A stretch of DNA of 64,000 nt from Heterobilharzia americana (Eukaryota > Platyhelminthes > Trematoda > Strigeidida > Schistosomatidae). Location: positions 15,926,515-15,990,514 of the forward strand of contig OX104131.1 in NCBI GenBank assembly GCA_944470555.2, read 5' to 3'. This document shows positions 1 through 12,145 of the stretch, one piece after another (position 1 is the stretch's first letter; each line of letters begins with the position of its first letter). Under the pieces are notes generated by a model that was not told where the DNA came from, ran no database searches, and saw only the letters and a program-made list of their open reading frames with translations. Both the position numbers and the translations under genes were made by a program.

Positions 1-990
1 ACTAATGAATAATGACGAGTATCAGGCGACAAACTACTTGTACAGAGTTGGATTGGTTACAAGAATTCTGATCAGGGAATACTTGTTTTAATGGATTCCT
101 TAGCTAACAGTGATGAAACATGGTTTGATCTTTTTTTCCACGTGCTACGGCAAGAAATCTTTGAGTATAGGATCATTTTTAGAAGAATCGCATCTAAATC
201 TGCAACGATTAGTGATTTCGGTAGTTGAAATACATGTAATATCAGCAGGAGCTCTGACAGATGTCACTGAAGTTTCTTCAGTGCAGTAGTATCAGTATTG
301 CTAAGATATTTTCCCCGAAATGATATACAGGTGGGATATGAAGTTTGGTGAAGTAGGCAATGTGGTGGAAATATATGAATGTCTTGTCCGGAAAGGTAAA
401 TATGACCGAGGAAGACGACTTAAACAGAACAGGGTAATTAGCATACATATGTCTTGACAAGCTATGGATTCTTCCTAAATGCTACTTAAATACTAAAGTA
501 GGACACTTTCAGTAGATAAATAATGGGTCAAACGGATCTATCCTTCAAGTTATCGAAAAATGGGTAGCGTTGGATACCACAAAATACTCAAATGTCTAGT
601 AGTTGCACATGCCATTATCTGGAATGGGTTATCTTTATAAGGTTATTGGTTCCAAGAAGGACTTTGTTGATTTGATAAATGCAGTGCACACAAACAATGT
701 TGCAAAATGTGGAGTCGTCTTATAAAGTCTCTGAAACTTGAAAGGATGACGAAGGGTATGATATCGTCCCATTCGGATGTCTGGCTACGAAAACAGAGAT
801 ATGATTTCAAAGATGATGAAGCTATTAATAATCCAGATATCTTTACTTCTCATGTGAAACAGATTTATGAATTGTAAATAAAATACCAGTTTCATTTATG
901 AATACGTAGGCCATCATATCCTCGATTCTGATTGGTCAGTGCATACTCGAACGTGATTGGTTGTCATTAAAACTTAATTCCACGAGTATA
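1..990 (+). pseudogene. Merlin-type DNA transposase relic
   Basis: Translation in shifting + frames gives pieces that resemble the ISXO2-like DDE transposase of Merlin elements (the schistosome SmTEM type). A segment near 370-445 reads VVEIYECLVRKGKYDRGR, matching the Merlin pattern around the first catalytic acidic residue followed by a KYxRGR block. Further on come a tryptophan segment (near 565), a stretch like HTNNVESMW (near 690-712) and the WLRKQRYDFKDDEA region (near 781-825). Stops and frameshifts occur throughout, so no protein is made. Positions 905-965 resemble the sequence after the second relic at 51,190-51,660. The element may begin left of the window. No terminal inverted repeat was identified. 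Confidence 0.6.
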
Positions 991-2229
991 ATTTATCAGA
1001 CTGCAGAAAATATTGATATGAATGCGAATTCTGTAGGTAGTGAGCATTTTTCTGCAATAAAATTTATGAGCCAGTAATATCAAGCAATAACTTGGATGTA
1101 CACAGTCAGTTGTACACTTTTATATCTTGACAAAAAGTCTGATATTTCTCTTTTGGTATATCTTTTCGTTTTTACACTCATTCTTTCATGGTTATCCTTC
1201 AACGCTTACTATTGTGGCATATTGCTTTCACATATCTGCATTGTATCTATGGGTGTCGAAATAATTTTCACTTGTTGTAAAGACTCTTCTTAAGCAACTG
1301 GTGCATTAATATAACTTATCATATTAGCATTTTTAGCCATCGAAGGACTTAAAGAAGGAGGATACTGGAAAGCAGTTTTGTGGATTCTTAGGCAAATGGT
1401 TTTAGCTTTCAACTATGAATTGATACTATGGATCTCTCCACATCCATGTACTCTCTACTCACTGGGAAGTAACAAATTTCACGTTGTCTAGTCACCACAT
1501 AAGACCAGATGGCATGAACTTGATTACTTTGCAGTGAACAGTCATGTGTGTAATCCAGTCCTACAGAGGGCTCGATTCTATGCAGGGTTGCTGATATACC
1601 TTCCTAATTAGTACCAGAAGGCAAGAAACCTTGCTGACTACCCTCAACCATCTGGTGAACACCTTAAGATAATAATTTTGACTGCAAGTAATCAAATGAG
1701 TGACATAGTTTTGGTAAACACTATGTTTATCCCTCATCACATGTCTTGATACTTGTACCTGAGCTGAGCACAGTTCGTCAAAATGAACCTAGCTTTGTAT
1801 CCTGAGGCGCGAAGACGAGCGGCTGAAGACGGTGGGTTAAATCATGGATGAAACTCTAGGGTTGTTGTCTCAGACTGATATCTCAACGAAAATCGACAGT
1901 CGCTCACTATGCGGGGTATGTATGAAAATATACGTCATCATTCTTAATGTAATCTTGACAGCATGAATCAAGGTATTTCCGTCCAATATTTCATATTGTA
2001 TACGCCTATTATTACCATCACTGCTCTGATTTTTGGACATTTTGCACTATACTCCAATTGAATTTTTCAACATTCAGTCACTAGTAATAGCAGGCGAACA
2101 AGAAGTACTGTACACATCCTCTTACAATCACGAAATGACTTATCTAAATATGTGTGGTCTGTGAGTGTTTAAAGTTTTGATAGCCTGTAACTCATCGTTT
2201 GGTGATTAAAGTGAATTGATCAACCAGTA
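991..2229. other. No recognisable feature
   Basis: I see no coding pattern, RNA gene or recognised repeat here. The open frames are 65 codons or shorter and have no motif. The sequence is A+T-rich and could be decayed transposon or plain intergenic/intronic DNA. Confidence 0.4.
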
Positions 2230-2460
2230 TTGGCATTGGGCTCCTGGGTGGATGATTCGAAACTGCCGCTACTTTCGACTTCGATGTTAATGACGGCTAG
2301 CAGCTAGTAGTGGATTGAAGAGCATGAGTTTCATCCTATTTGAACTCGTCGGCTGCATGTCCCAGCCTACCAGTTAGTGATGTAGTTCCCATTTGGTCTC
2401 AAAACCAGGACCAATCATTTCAAACATCATAGTGTTATCCACTAGGATACCTCATGAGCC
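2230..2460 (-). repeat. Hammerhead-bearing tRNA-like SINE (Sm-alpha-like), degraded
   Basis: On the - strand this reads as a tRNA-like head (near 2,370-2,450) followed by a hammerhead-like core at about 2,305-2,355. The core has GACGAG, a short stem-loop II and a GAAAC box. The first conserved box reads CCGACGAG instead of CUGANGAG, so the ribozyme is probably dead. It belongs to the same family as the copies near 32.2, 36.7 and 57.4-57.7 kb. Confidence 0.6.
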
Positions 2461-3027
2461 TTGATAACTACTTGTGCGACCGGTACAGTACACCTTTGAT
2501 GCTATAGCTTGTAAGATACTGTACCATGACCATTGCGTAAAAGGTAGCCACTGTGAACCCATAATCAAGTGGGTAACACTTTAGAGTTTGACACGATTGA
2601 TCCTGGGTTTCCGTCCAAGTGAGAACAACGTTAATCACTGGAGGCCAGTACATCAGGCTGACGAACCCTAAACCGGACGAAATACGAGTCTCAGCTACTA
2701 TGTGCTATTAAATATCAAGAATGTACAATGTATTTCGAAAATGTCACATGTTAACAAGGCTGTATATGGATCCATAAAACTATTTACGTTGAAATACTTA
2801 CTTTTAATTATGACTTGGAAGGGAATAACGCCTATACTTTCATGGCGCAAATGCATACACGCTATAAATGAATCCATTAGTCCTAGTCTGAACACTTCGT
2901 TATCTTCATCAGCCTAAATTCAGCTAGAAATAATAAATTACTCTATTTTTTTTAGTATATATCATTAGATACAGTTGAAATTTCTATCAACAGTGCATAT
3001 ATGTAAATATCTGTTTATTTGCATGAT

Positions 3028-3215
3028 GAAAAACGCATTCCAAACATTTTCCTATTCCTACTCAAGTTATTCATAAGATTCTGTATCTTGTCAGCGTCTT
3101 CACCCACCAGGACCATCTTATCTTCTTAATCTAAAACTACTGAGGATTCTCCTGTGATTAAATCAATCACTGTGAAATTAGACGATGAGATGGAGGCCTC
3201 CAAAAGTAGGCATAT
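3028..3215 (-). pseudogene. RTE/SR2-type reverse transcriptase fragment
   Basis: This stretch aligns by eye with 62,490-62,665 of the large SR2-like element. The shared landmarks are the block around CTTGTCAGCGTCTTCACC, the region corresponding to the YADDIVLL catalytic motif, and a PITGE segment. The catalytic motif is disrupted. It is a short internal fragment on the - strand with no ends visible. Confidence 0.7.
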
Positions 3216-4584
3216 ATCAATGAGATTGAGACTAATTTTCACCAAGATATACTTCTGTTTAGTGCAATCTGATAACACCATGCTTTTTATCTCACAGAAC
3301 TCAAATATATATTTCTTTCCTATTACTACTGTTTCAATGGAAATTTTTCTACTAAGTTTATTTGCATACACACACAGACACAAATAAACAGATAGTGATT
3401 GTTGACATATTACACATAACGAACAAAAAGATATGGACTAAATCACTGAACATTATTCATTTTGTCTACAGTTAATCTTATCTTTAGGTAAATCTACTGG
3501 TTAGGCTACTGTAGCTATTCGTCGTCTAAAGTGGAGTTTTTTTACGTGTACAACTTATCAGCTAACTGGGAACAAAAAACACTGCTATAGTAAAAAAATG
3601 TTATCAAGTGACGTTTGGAGAAATATTATATAGAAAAATTTAGTTCTGTATACATACAGATTTTATCTTTTTATTCCAAATATTTATGGCTCATATTCTT
3701 ATGAATCGCTTAGATATTACATAAAATATCGAAAACTCCTGTTATTCAAGATATTTAAGATGATTAGAGATTTGAGTAATTTAGACGAATTTCTCATTCA
3801 AATCCCTCTGAATGTATAGGAGGATCGTTGCACTTAGCGAAAGACCTGGATCACAGCAAGAAGTCTTTCATTTAAATCCTTTCGAGACATTGTTGACACT
3901 GGGGTTGGATGATGTAGATTGAAAGCTTACCTCTTTAGTACTCGGCGTTGATAGAAGTCTATCGATCATTTGCACCGTGTAGTTACTAAGTTTAGAAACA
4001 AACCACTATTTGCTGTGTATTTTGGGGTGAGATATTGTAAGTCAATCGCCAGAGAGCACTGATTACCACTTGTCAGTAAGACCCATCTATAACCGTCAGG
4101 AAATTGGTGTCCCCTCGATTATTCGAATCAGCGTCACTGGTTTGCGTAAATAATCTGGTTGAATAGTAGGTCGTTTATAACCTAGGTAGCTTATCAACAA
4201 AGTCTGTGACTTCAGAAGTGAGTGCAGAAAGAGATTTAGTTTACTGATGGTAGCGGAAACGACTTGGTAACAAATATCGATAAGCAAGAAAACCCAGTGT
4301 GACACCGCTTTCTGACTTCTAAGTTATTAGTGAATTAGTTTTTTAGTCTAAGATAAAGAGAAGACGAGAAATTCAGTTGTTGTCTTACTTGCATTTCAGT
4401 ATGAGCTTTATTTTAATTTGTTATGTAAGAATTTACAATTTTATGCATTCAGATAAATAACCGACAGTGAATTAATCTCCGTAAAGCACAGGTCATTATG
4501 AATTTCATCCTAATGAGCTCAAAATTACTAATATGGTCCTGTACTGTGTAAACCAACTTTTGAACAACTGTCATCAGCTTCCAT
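3216..4584. other. No recognisable feature
   Basis: Nothing clearly assignable. Frames of 69-85 codons occur on both strands but show no conserved motif and overlap one another. The right part (4,100-4,580) may be decayed flank of the Penelope-like fragment that follows. Confidence 0.35.
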
Positions 4585-5057
4585 ATTAGATTTGTTTATT
4601 TGATTTATAACACACAGTGATCTAGTATTGCTTACTTTATGACGTTTTGAGCATAAATTATTGCTCATAATCATATCACATTGATCTGAACACACAGACT
4701 TGGCTTGCGTAGGTGGATTCCTATAGCTTCTATTGTATGTAAAAGATGAACTCGTAGATAATGGATGTGATTAGAAGGAATGTGATAAATAACTTTAAAG
4801 GCATAATGAATGTTGACTCGGTGGCCGGTGTCAATCAGATGAGAAAGTATTGAGCTTCGTATCGATCTGGTTTGCCCCTTACTTAGCCATGAAGGGTGAT
4901 GGTTGACGATTCGATGACGGACTTGCCTAACTGTACGTCCAATGTAACTAACTCCACAGTTGAACTGGTAAATGCATGTAGAAGAGGAGAAGTCAGGTAG
5001 TCTGTCTATAGTTGGTGTGGTCATCATCGGTCGGCTGTAGATTACTATCAAACTCAC
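4585..5057 (-). pseudogene. Penelope-like element, GIY-YIG endonuclease end
   Basis: The - strand frame at 4,671-5,057 encodes 128 residues of a GIY-YIG endonuclease, as found at the C terminus of canonical Penelope-like retroelements. It shows CIYQFNCGVSYIGRTVRQ, with the YIG box and following Arg, a histidine-rich segment (NHHPSW), and the terminal EAIGIHLRKPSLCVQ. A near-identical domain lies at 41.6-41.96 kb; the present copy lacks the two residues (CS) of CSCG in the zinc-knuckle-like part. The tail at 4,585-4,670 recurs at 44.71-44.80 kb. The reverse transcriptase part is absent, so this is a 5'-truncated copy. The 128-codon frame has no stop, suggesting fairly recent insertion. Confidence 0.85.
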
Positions 5058-5364
5058 TCACTTCAGAGTGCTCAACTTACTTCCTCAAGAGAAGTCAGCT
5101 CTAAGAAATAGAGTGACATGAAATGCTCAACTAATGGACCTCTGTGGGAAGTTAATAACTTTTTCATCCTGTTTAGAAACCTTTCAGTACCGCTCAAGCA
5201 AATCCTGTGAAAAATGGAGTTTTAGACCAGTAGATTTTATGAAGAGCAAACAAATATTCAGTTATTGTGTCGAGATTTAATGACTTACACGTTACAGCCC
5301 CACTGCCATTGGTGATCGCATCCAGAGTGATTGATTGTACATTTTATCGTTTTTACTAAAACTT

Positions 5365-5485
5365 TGGAAAATCTGAACGTATCCACACCAATAATGGACT
5401 GGATGGTTTGGAAAAACTTGGTATGCTTCAGAGTATAAGTTGTATCTTACTTGTGTTATCCTCGTGAATGTGAATCCTCCGGAAG
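5365..5485 (+). repeat. Copy of an unnamed interspersed repeat
   Basis: The segment containing AATGGACTGGATGGTTTGG, followed about 75 nt later by an ACTTGTGT box, matches the left flank and arm of the palindrome at 26.6-26.8 kb and the inverted copy at 42.17-42.30 kb. Three copies in one window show a dispersed family. I do not recognise it; it could be a terminal part of a Penelope-like or other element. Confidence 0.5.
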
Positions 5486-7657
5486 CATGGAACTGTTTGT
5501 TGATTCAATTTTTTATTAATAAATGAATCTGTCCCTGATCGGAAATAGCTAAACTAATAGTGAAAGAGATAGCTGTAGAAGATGCAAATTGTTTTATGAA
5601 ATTCTTCCCCTTTTTGACCTGGATGGTTTAATTGTAAAGCAATAAACACCAGAAATAACTTCAATAAGTACTTAATATCTGTCTTTATTGACTTTTGCTT
5701 ATATGGTCAGCGTCACTTTCCACAACTTTATGAAGGTGTTAATTAAATTACGTAGCCTGATAGTAAGATGTTAAAAACGAATTTCAAATCTCAAAGAATA
5801 CAAAATAGTTATCATCCATATACTAGTCAAAAAATTATCTCTACTTCCCACTTTCTAAATCAGACAGAAAAATGTATCATCTAACAAGCCTTAAGATAAC
5901 TGCATAGGCCTCCAATTAGCTACATTTCACCCTGGAATACCATTCAAAATTACTAAAGGCAAAGAAACGGAATGAATGTGATCATATCCTGCAGAAAGCA
6001 ATCAGACAAAACAAAGCGAAGATAAAGCAAACAAGAAAATTTAAAAAGAGGTTATTATGATGTTCGTCTGGCTGAGATTAAATCTGAACAGTATTGCATA
6101 AAGTCATCAGCTTTTGATTTCAGTTGTCTGCTCACCTTCGGTTATATGTACAATTAAGATACTTCAGTCTGACATGATGTTCATTTCGCATAAACTACAT
6201 TCATGACAAACTCTTCAAAAGCAATGAAGTTCAATACATTGCTCTAACATAGTTGTACTTTTGTCATCAGTATTTAAACTTTAATTGGTAGCAATGACAT
6301 TCGAAAGGAAATCGTCTACCTAAGAGGGAGATGAGGTGAACAAAAGTGCAACACGCCATCATACGCAGAAAATAGCTTACGAGAGACAGCTTAGCAGTGA
6401 ACCGTGGAATGTCAGAGCCTCCAGGCAGCCTTGAAGGAGGTGTGTGGTGGTGGAGTAGACTCATCACCAGAAGAAAGACTTATCCACCTCAAGTGAGAAC
6501 AAAATATTGTTGTAGTGTGAGAAAATATACAGGCTACTGTCTGTCAATCTCGATTACTTAGCAGTCAATGTCCCCAAGTGTACTACTTGCTTCGCAATGT
6601 CAAAATGAAAAGTGCTTCTACAAGTTTATACCTAAAATTACTCTAGCCGTTGAATCGTTAGAAATGTCGTAAAGATTTTGTACTTTGGTAGTTATTTCAG
6701 TTCCCATGAAGGTATGACACGACTGTTTATCAAAAGTTAGAATGAAATATACCAATATCATTCACCTTCAGCACCTTCAATACGCTAATCTTGCTTTAAA
6801 AGCCGGTACACAAAGCATCAGTACGGACAACTATGTTCTACGCCTGTAAAACTTGGCCTACTTGACTTGAGTGTGTCCAACGATAGTGTTTCTGTCACCA
6901 ACATCTCCGTAAGACTGTACACATACAATGGTAATAACATTTAAGTAATACTGAGCTGAGGTGGCATGATTTCGAGCGTGATGGAGATCATTTGGAAGAC
7001 TTTCTTCGGCAGAATGAACATATGTAATGAATGTTATCCAAGTGGCTTTCACACTACTCACCAATTACTTTCCCCCATGAATGATTAGAAGAGATGGAAA
7101 ACAAGCCAATATATGACATCACACTATTGGATGAACAACATTTCTGTTAGGTTAACATCTCACAGATCAAGCAAATCACCAGCTTCAGGTCCTTGCAGAC
7201 ATGGTCGAGAACTGAAACCAATCATCATTATGCTTACATTTTATTTCTTCTTCTATTCCTGAATGCCACTCTATCAGTAGTTTTGAAACTACTTCTCCAA
7301 TTAGCAAGTCATAGTTTTACTTGCATCCTTCTATCCATTTCCAATGGCTTCTTAATATGACTCCACTTTGTATGACACATCCCATGCTGCTCAGTTTATA
7401 CAGTGTCTGTGCTCTAAATAAATCAATTCACAGCCTAGGACTGTTGATGAGCAAACACACTTATACTAAGTTGAGGATAGAAATTCGACCAGACACAATT
7501 GAATAAGTTGGGTATTGGGTGAACAGATCACAAAGGAAATTTATCTTTAAGATGCAAGTGAGGTGGAAAATTGAATTTCCGGGTTTCTCAATCTCGTGGA
7601 AGTCACTTCTTGAGAGAATAAAACTTCTCCAAGATAACCACGTGTGCATCAGTTCAC
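5486..7657. other. No recognisable feature
   Basis: No supported gene, RNA or repeat. Short frames (66-68 codons) near 6.3 and 6.9 kb on the - strand have no recognisable motif. Confidence 0.35.
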
Positions 7658-7948
7658 TTGAAAGATAGAGTCCCTTCTATCTCAACACAGAGTTGTGTCA
7701 ACAGACTAGGCTGCATCGATTGTGATGATCATTGTGTTTGTGTATCATCGTGTTACATTTTCATCACTCGTGCTGCAGAACATGCAAACTACACAAGACG
7801 AGTTCCGAATGACCCTGTACAACTGGATAAACTACAAATCGGGTTGGCGATTTCTGTTCGTGTGATCATCTACCGTATTCAGGAGTTTGTGAGTGAAATA
7901 CTAAAGTTATTCAGAAGGTATTTTCAGGCTACACTGAGAGATGGATAG
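7658..7948 (+). CDS. Unrecognised 96-codon open frame
   Basis: This frame is longer than most random frames here and has a mixed, protein-like composition, including HANYTRRVPNDPVQLDK and RIQEFVSEILKLFRRYFQ. I do not recognise a domain. It ends about 30 nt before a Penelope-like tail fragment on the same strand, so it may be part of a decayed retroelement rather than a host exon. No good splice sites frame it. Confidence 0.2.
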   Translation: MKDRVPSISTQSCVNRLGCIDCDDHCVCVSSCYIFITRAAEHANYTRRVPNDPVQLDKLQIGLAISVRVIIYRIQEFVSEILKLFRRYFQATLRDG

Positions 7949-7979
7949 GTGAGGTATTTCACATGCTTTCACGATTATA

Positions 7980-8110
7980 CACCACATAGCATCTCATCTT
8001 TCAAAGGTATTCAATCTCATCTTTTACACAGAGCAGAAGCTGTGAGAATTCGAGCTAATAATCCTGGCCTTTGTGTCCAGAAGAAGTGTGTGCATGCCTG
8101 ATATCTCCCT
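7980..8110 (+). pseudogene. Penelope-like element, extreme C-terminal fragment
   Basis: Translation gives LLHRAEAVRIRANNPGLCVQ followed by lysines. This matches the end of GIY-YIG domains elsewhere in the window (EAIGIHLRKPSLCVQ at 4.7 kb; EACAIRIFKPNLCIQ at 32.95 kb). Only the last 30-40 residues are recognisable. Confidence 0.55.
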
Positions 8111-8414
8111 TGGCCAGGGAATACTTAGTCAACAACCTTATCATTCAGTTATTATTATTATTATCATTATTACTTTTTCCTACACCTCTTCTTATTCTTC
8201 ACCCCTTTCGTAACTTACTGTATTTGTCTAGGCTTTGTTTATCCACTTATCTAGCTAGACCTTCACTATTGCGTGACTTCTATTTTCACAAGCTTTTGAC
8301 CCACTTTGGTTACCAGAGTGTCCACATTTTCATGCCTCTTTCTTCGTTCTTATCACCATTATCATCCATATTGTATGTGCTTCAGTCGACGTTATCACTT
8401 TTATCAATCGCATT

Positions 8415-8790
8415 ATTGAAGTTTGAAGGAGTTTTGGGGATTTAGAATATCTCAAGTTGTTATTCATCGTAGACTGACGTCAGTTGGAGGAACAAAGGAA
8501 ACCTGGGAGCACTGGACAACTGCTTCATCCCAGTATGGAACCCCTCAGCAGTGCGCACCCACGACCACACCACGGATCGAACCCACAACCTTCAGGTTCC
8601 GTGGCCAGCACTTTACCACTGAGCCACTGAGTCAGAATCCAATGCTCCATATTTCCAACTTATGTTAGCCCACGATATAACACAACCGCCACCCAATGTC
8701 ATTGTTGAGTAACTGTCCTCACGACCATCAGGCTCTGCTCCCAGGTTTCCTTTGTTCCTCCAACTGATGTCAGTCTACAATGAAATTTTA
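8415..8790 (-). repeat. tRNA-like hammerhead SINE, inverted pair (family A)
   Basis: Positions 8,423-8,665 hold a full SINE on the - strand. Reading that strand there is a tRNA-like head with a GGTTCGATCC B-box, a hammerhead-like segment near 8,500-8,560, and a 3' part ending CTACGATGAATAAC. A second 3' end lies in + orientation at 8,735-8,790, making a head-to-head arrangement. The hammerhead core is mutated (CUGAGGGG for CUGANGAG and GAAG for GAAA). The copy at 10,210-10,475 has the same mutations and is nearly identical, so the two probably share a recent source. Confidence 0.8.
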
Positions 8791-10209
8791 TTATTATGTG
8801 TATTATTATCTCCATCGTTATATTCAACATTTATCACATCAACCGACACATCTACATGATTGGCTTAATTTTATATATCAAGCTATTTGTATTCGAGTAA
8901 AGCATGAAGAGGATCTAATTCAAAACAATATTGTTCGCTTTTATGTCTTGTTCTAATTTCACATTACGTCTTGAATCATCATTCATACAACAGAAACCAA
9001 GGTCTAACTATACAATCTACATTGGACAGTATGTCTGAAGAAATAATAACTCGTCACACTTACTAGTCATCATCACTAAAGTAGGTAGACACACAAAGAA
9101 GGAAAATGAATTTTTCATCTGTAGCATCTTTCGCATACTTTCACACCGATTCACATGTGCATGCACATTCACATGTCCAAGTTGAACTAGTGGACTGATA
9201 ACTGACAATGATGACACGTATTCCCATGTTATAATCATATATGAATAAGGTGATGTGTTTTGTCTCGATTTACCATTTAAAAATGCTATGTCGGCAGAAG
9301 AGTTTTTCGTATGTTGGAGAAACACCAGAAATTAATTTCTTCTTGCCACTCATTGGGATTTTTTAAATACATTCTTTCTATAACGCAGATTTCTGTTTAG
9401 CTACTTTTGTTCTTAATGCGAAATACTGGAAAAACTTGTTGAAATTTCTACAATAAACATGAGGATAAAAATATTGATAAAATCTGAACTGTCCTAGTCT
9501 ACAATTTTTTGAAATGATGGACAGAATAATCAATGAAGAAGTGTTTTCCTCTACGAAACAGATTAGGCTGTCACATGCAGATCAGAATTAACCTAATTCT
9601 ATGTTCGCATAGTTTTATCACATATGTTTCATATGAAGAAATTGAAACGTGAAGGAAACAGTGGTAATATTAATTGCGAGTTCAGGTTTTTAATGAGTTT
9701 GACCTTTAGAAACGATGTATTCATCGATTTCTAATGAAGGCTAACTACTTCGGATTGACAGAAAAGAGAACGAAAAGCGATTATCAGTTTAACTTAGATG
9801 TTTATGAGGTGGAGGTAAATTGATTGATTTCTAGGCAGCTGAATAACTATTGAAAACCACTATGCACTTAAATAAAACCCATAGGAATGAAATCTTCAGA
9901 ATGGAACCTCTTGAACTGTGAGACTTAATACTAAGAAATAATTATCTCATAGTGTTTACCAGATAACTGATGACATCAAACATCCATTTTAATTGAGCTT
10001 TATTAGTAAAAACTAGTCTAAATACTGACGAAATGAATAAACATCATTTTCAACTGTATACATGATTTGAGAATTACCTAAGCTTTCTTCAAAGATCGAC
10101 ATTCTGTTAACTGTATTTCCTCTTAAGAAATTTACCTATTCATCAACAACAATTTTCATCTTGAAGATATTGATAATACTTCCCTAGATAACAATTGCTT
10201 CTCGTGAGC
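8791..10209. other. No recognisable feature
   Basis: A+T-rich sequence with no supported gene. A 102-codon - strand frame at 9,017-9,325 has no motif or homologous copy that I can see. Confidence 0.35.
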
Positions 10210-10475
10210 TAACAGAAGTTGGAAATATGGAGCATTGGATTCTGACTCAGTGGCTCAGTGGTAAAGTGCTGGCCACGGAACCTGAAGGTTGTGGGTTCGA
10301 TCCGTGGTGTGGTCGTGGGTGCGCACTGCTGAGGGGTCCCATACTGGGATGAAGCAGTTGTCCAGTGCTCTCAGGTTTCCTTTGTTCCTCCAACTGACGT
10401 CAGTCTACGATGAATAACAACTTCAAATATTTCCAAATCTCCACAACTCCCTCAAAATTCAACCTCTCCTCTATA
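10210..10475 (+). repeat. tRNA-like hammerhead SINE (family A)
   Basis: The tRNA-like head starts near 10,240 (GTGGCTCAGTGGTAAAGTG resembles an A-box region) and the B-box GGTTCGATCC follows at about 10,291. The hammerhead-like region at 10,323-10,375 keeps the stem I pair CACTG/CAGTG. It has lost two core bases (CUGAGGGG; GAAG instead of GAAA), so cleavage is unlikely. The 3' end is TCTACGATGAATAAC plus an A+T-rich tail. It ends 135 nt before a channel exon. Confidence 0.8.
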
Positions 10476-10610
10476 AGGTGCGAATAAACCGCTTGTAAGT
10501 CACATTGCTGAGTTAATTTTTTCTTCAAAAACTAACATTTTAGTAATGCTAACTTTTTAGGCACCTTTTTTTTCTAATCTTCATTATAAATATGTTTCTA
10601 TACGTTTCAG

Positions 10611-10805
10611 CTGAAATTACAAGATGATGAATTCTGGAATCCTAGACTATTGATTGACAATGCCCAGGGTGAACCAATTGAAATTGTCAGTCATGAAGTA
10701 GAATTTGTTGAACCACATTTTGAAGCATATCTTGTTGAAAAACGAAGAATCAAAGGTGTTTTCCACGAGACTTTGGAGTTGAGACACTTTCCTTTCGACT
10801 GTCAG
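10611..10805 (+). CDS. Pentameric ligand-gated ion channel, ligand-binding-domain exon
   Basis: This exon begins after a long pyrimidine tract ending TTTCAG and ends at a GTAACC donor. It contains 65 codons with phase 0 at both ends. It encodes the middle of the extracellular ligand-binding domain. FWNPRLLIDNA corresponds to the W-x-P...N loop A signature of the family, and it ends at LRHFPFDCQ, the FPFDxQ motif. In ordinary Cys-loop receptors this motif sits between two disulphide-bonded cysteines, one seven residues before FPFD and one just after it. Here those positions are Glu and Leu (the latter in the next exon). The only nearby Cys is inside FPFDCQ. About 90 residues of upstream domain and the signal peptide were not found, so the start of the gene is outside or unrecognised. 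Confidence 0.93.
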
Positions 10806-12004
10806 GTAACCCACATTTTTCTCCATTTTTAATGATTCCTTAAAAAACATATATCTTCAGAGCAATAGGTAGGTGTGTGACTCTTTAACTGAAAATATCC
10901 GTTCAGCGTGATTTACGATGTTTATTCTATGAAATGATTTCTTAGATTATATTATTACACCAAAACTTTTAAGATGTACAAGACAATAATCTTGACACTA
11001 GGCAAATAATTCACTTTCCAAGTTTTAAATTAATCCCAGTGTAACCAGAAAGGTTCATTTTTACAAAATGAAAACTCTTAACACAGCTCATATTCTTTCT
11101 GCCAATCATCCCCATTGAATTCACATTAATAAAAGTTCTCTGGTACTATGAGTCTCTCATCTTTATGGTCACATGGGTGTGTCTGACCTAATTACTGAGT
11201 CTGAATGATGTAATAAGCTTCGTGACTGACAGAATTTTCAAAACTGAGGCCCACCATTTTCATCAGGGACTGACCAGAAACTTATATATTTAGATATGAA
11301 GAAATCTTCCACCTAACGCTTTTAGGATCTCTTCCAAAAGTTATTAAAGTTACAGTTTAAGTGAATTACGAATCTATATCTTCATCTATCAATTTTACCC
11401 AATGGATGCCATCTGGTAAGAACAACAAAGTAAACTGCATTGAGCTGGAATATACACTATGATTTTCGTCCTAAAGGTAATTCGTTTGCTTTACACTCAT
11501 AAGCATATTAGCGTTGAGCAGTTAACTGGTGATGCAGTAAGGATTCTACCGCTAAATTCACCGACACTTTATAGTTCTTCGGGATCAGAATAAGCAGACT
11601 GACTCCCCAATGAAGCAGTAAAGCGTGAATTACACATCCGGTGTGTTCCACATAATAAAATTAACGAGAAATCCCCATTCTATCATTGAAAAAAGGCGGT
11701 AAAAGCGAAGATAATCATTGTCTTGATGACTTATTTTCATAGCTGTACATTCATAAAATAATTGAAAGCTCCAGACAATTTTCTGGTCAAACTTATGCCA
11801 CAGGTGCAAAGAGAGAATGAGATGGTAAAAATAAACAATTCAATTTGTAGGTTTATGGGGATTGATAGATTTCAAGTTAGTACTCATCATAAACTGATAT
11901 TCTTTGAAGGATCACTGATAACTTAAGAGCATTAAAGACCTATTTCTTCCTAGTCCAGGAATGCTAACAAGTGAGAAACCCCAGCAGAGATTAAACAAAT
12001 GACT

Positions 12005-12145
12005 CCTACGTTTCGCTGCGTCTAGGTTGTCATTGAGCCAATCAGTCGGTGACGTTATGGGCACGCACTGCTGAGGAGTCTCATACTAGGATGAAACAAG
12101 TACCAGTGATCTCAGGTACCTGGTGGTTCTTCAGTTGATATTTTA
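12005..12145 (+). repeat. Partial hammerhead SINE (family A)
   Basis: The hammerhead-like region at 12,065-12,110 keeps CUGAGGAG, a weak stem II, GAAAC and the stem I pair CACTG/CAGTG. The base triplet at the cleavage site has become UAC, which lacks the required central U. The tRNA-like head is only weakly visible. It is followed by the degraded 3' end CAGTTGATATT. Confidence 0.6.

Noticed and set aside
6267..6467. 66-codon - strand frame with a His/Pro-rich segment
   Set aside because: No supporting motif, copy or splice context; slight similarity to 54.2-54.37 kb did not hold up on closer reading.
8071..8445. 124-codon Leu-rich + strand frame resembling a membrane protein
   Set aside because: It starts in Penelope tail sequence, crosses a TTA microsatellite that creates the Leu run, and ends in a SINE. 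The hydrophobicity is a by-product of T-rich repeats.
9017..9325. 102-codon - strand frame
   Set aside because: No recognisable domain or second copy; length is within what A+T-rich sequence of this size can give by chance.
10240..10310. Possible functional tRNA gene
   Set aside because: A and B boxes are present, but the sequence lacks a complete cloverleaf and continues into a repeated SINE body.
1..10610. Upstream channel exons (first 90 residues of the ligand-binding domain)
   Set aside because: I looked for a phase-0 exon with a matching beta-strand pattern and found none I could defend; the 5' exons are either diverged or left of the window.
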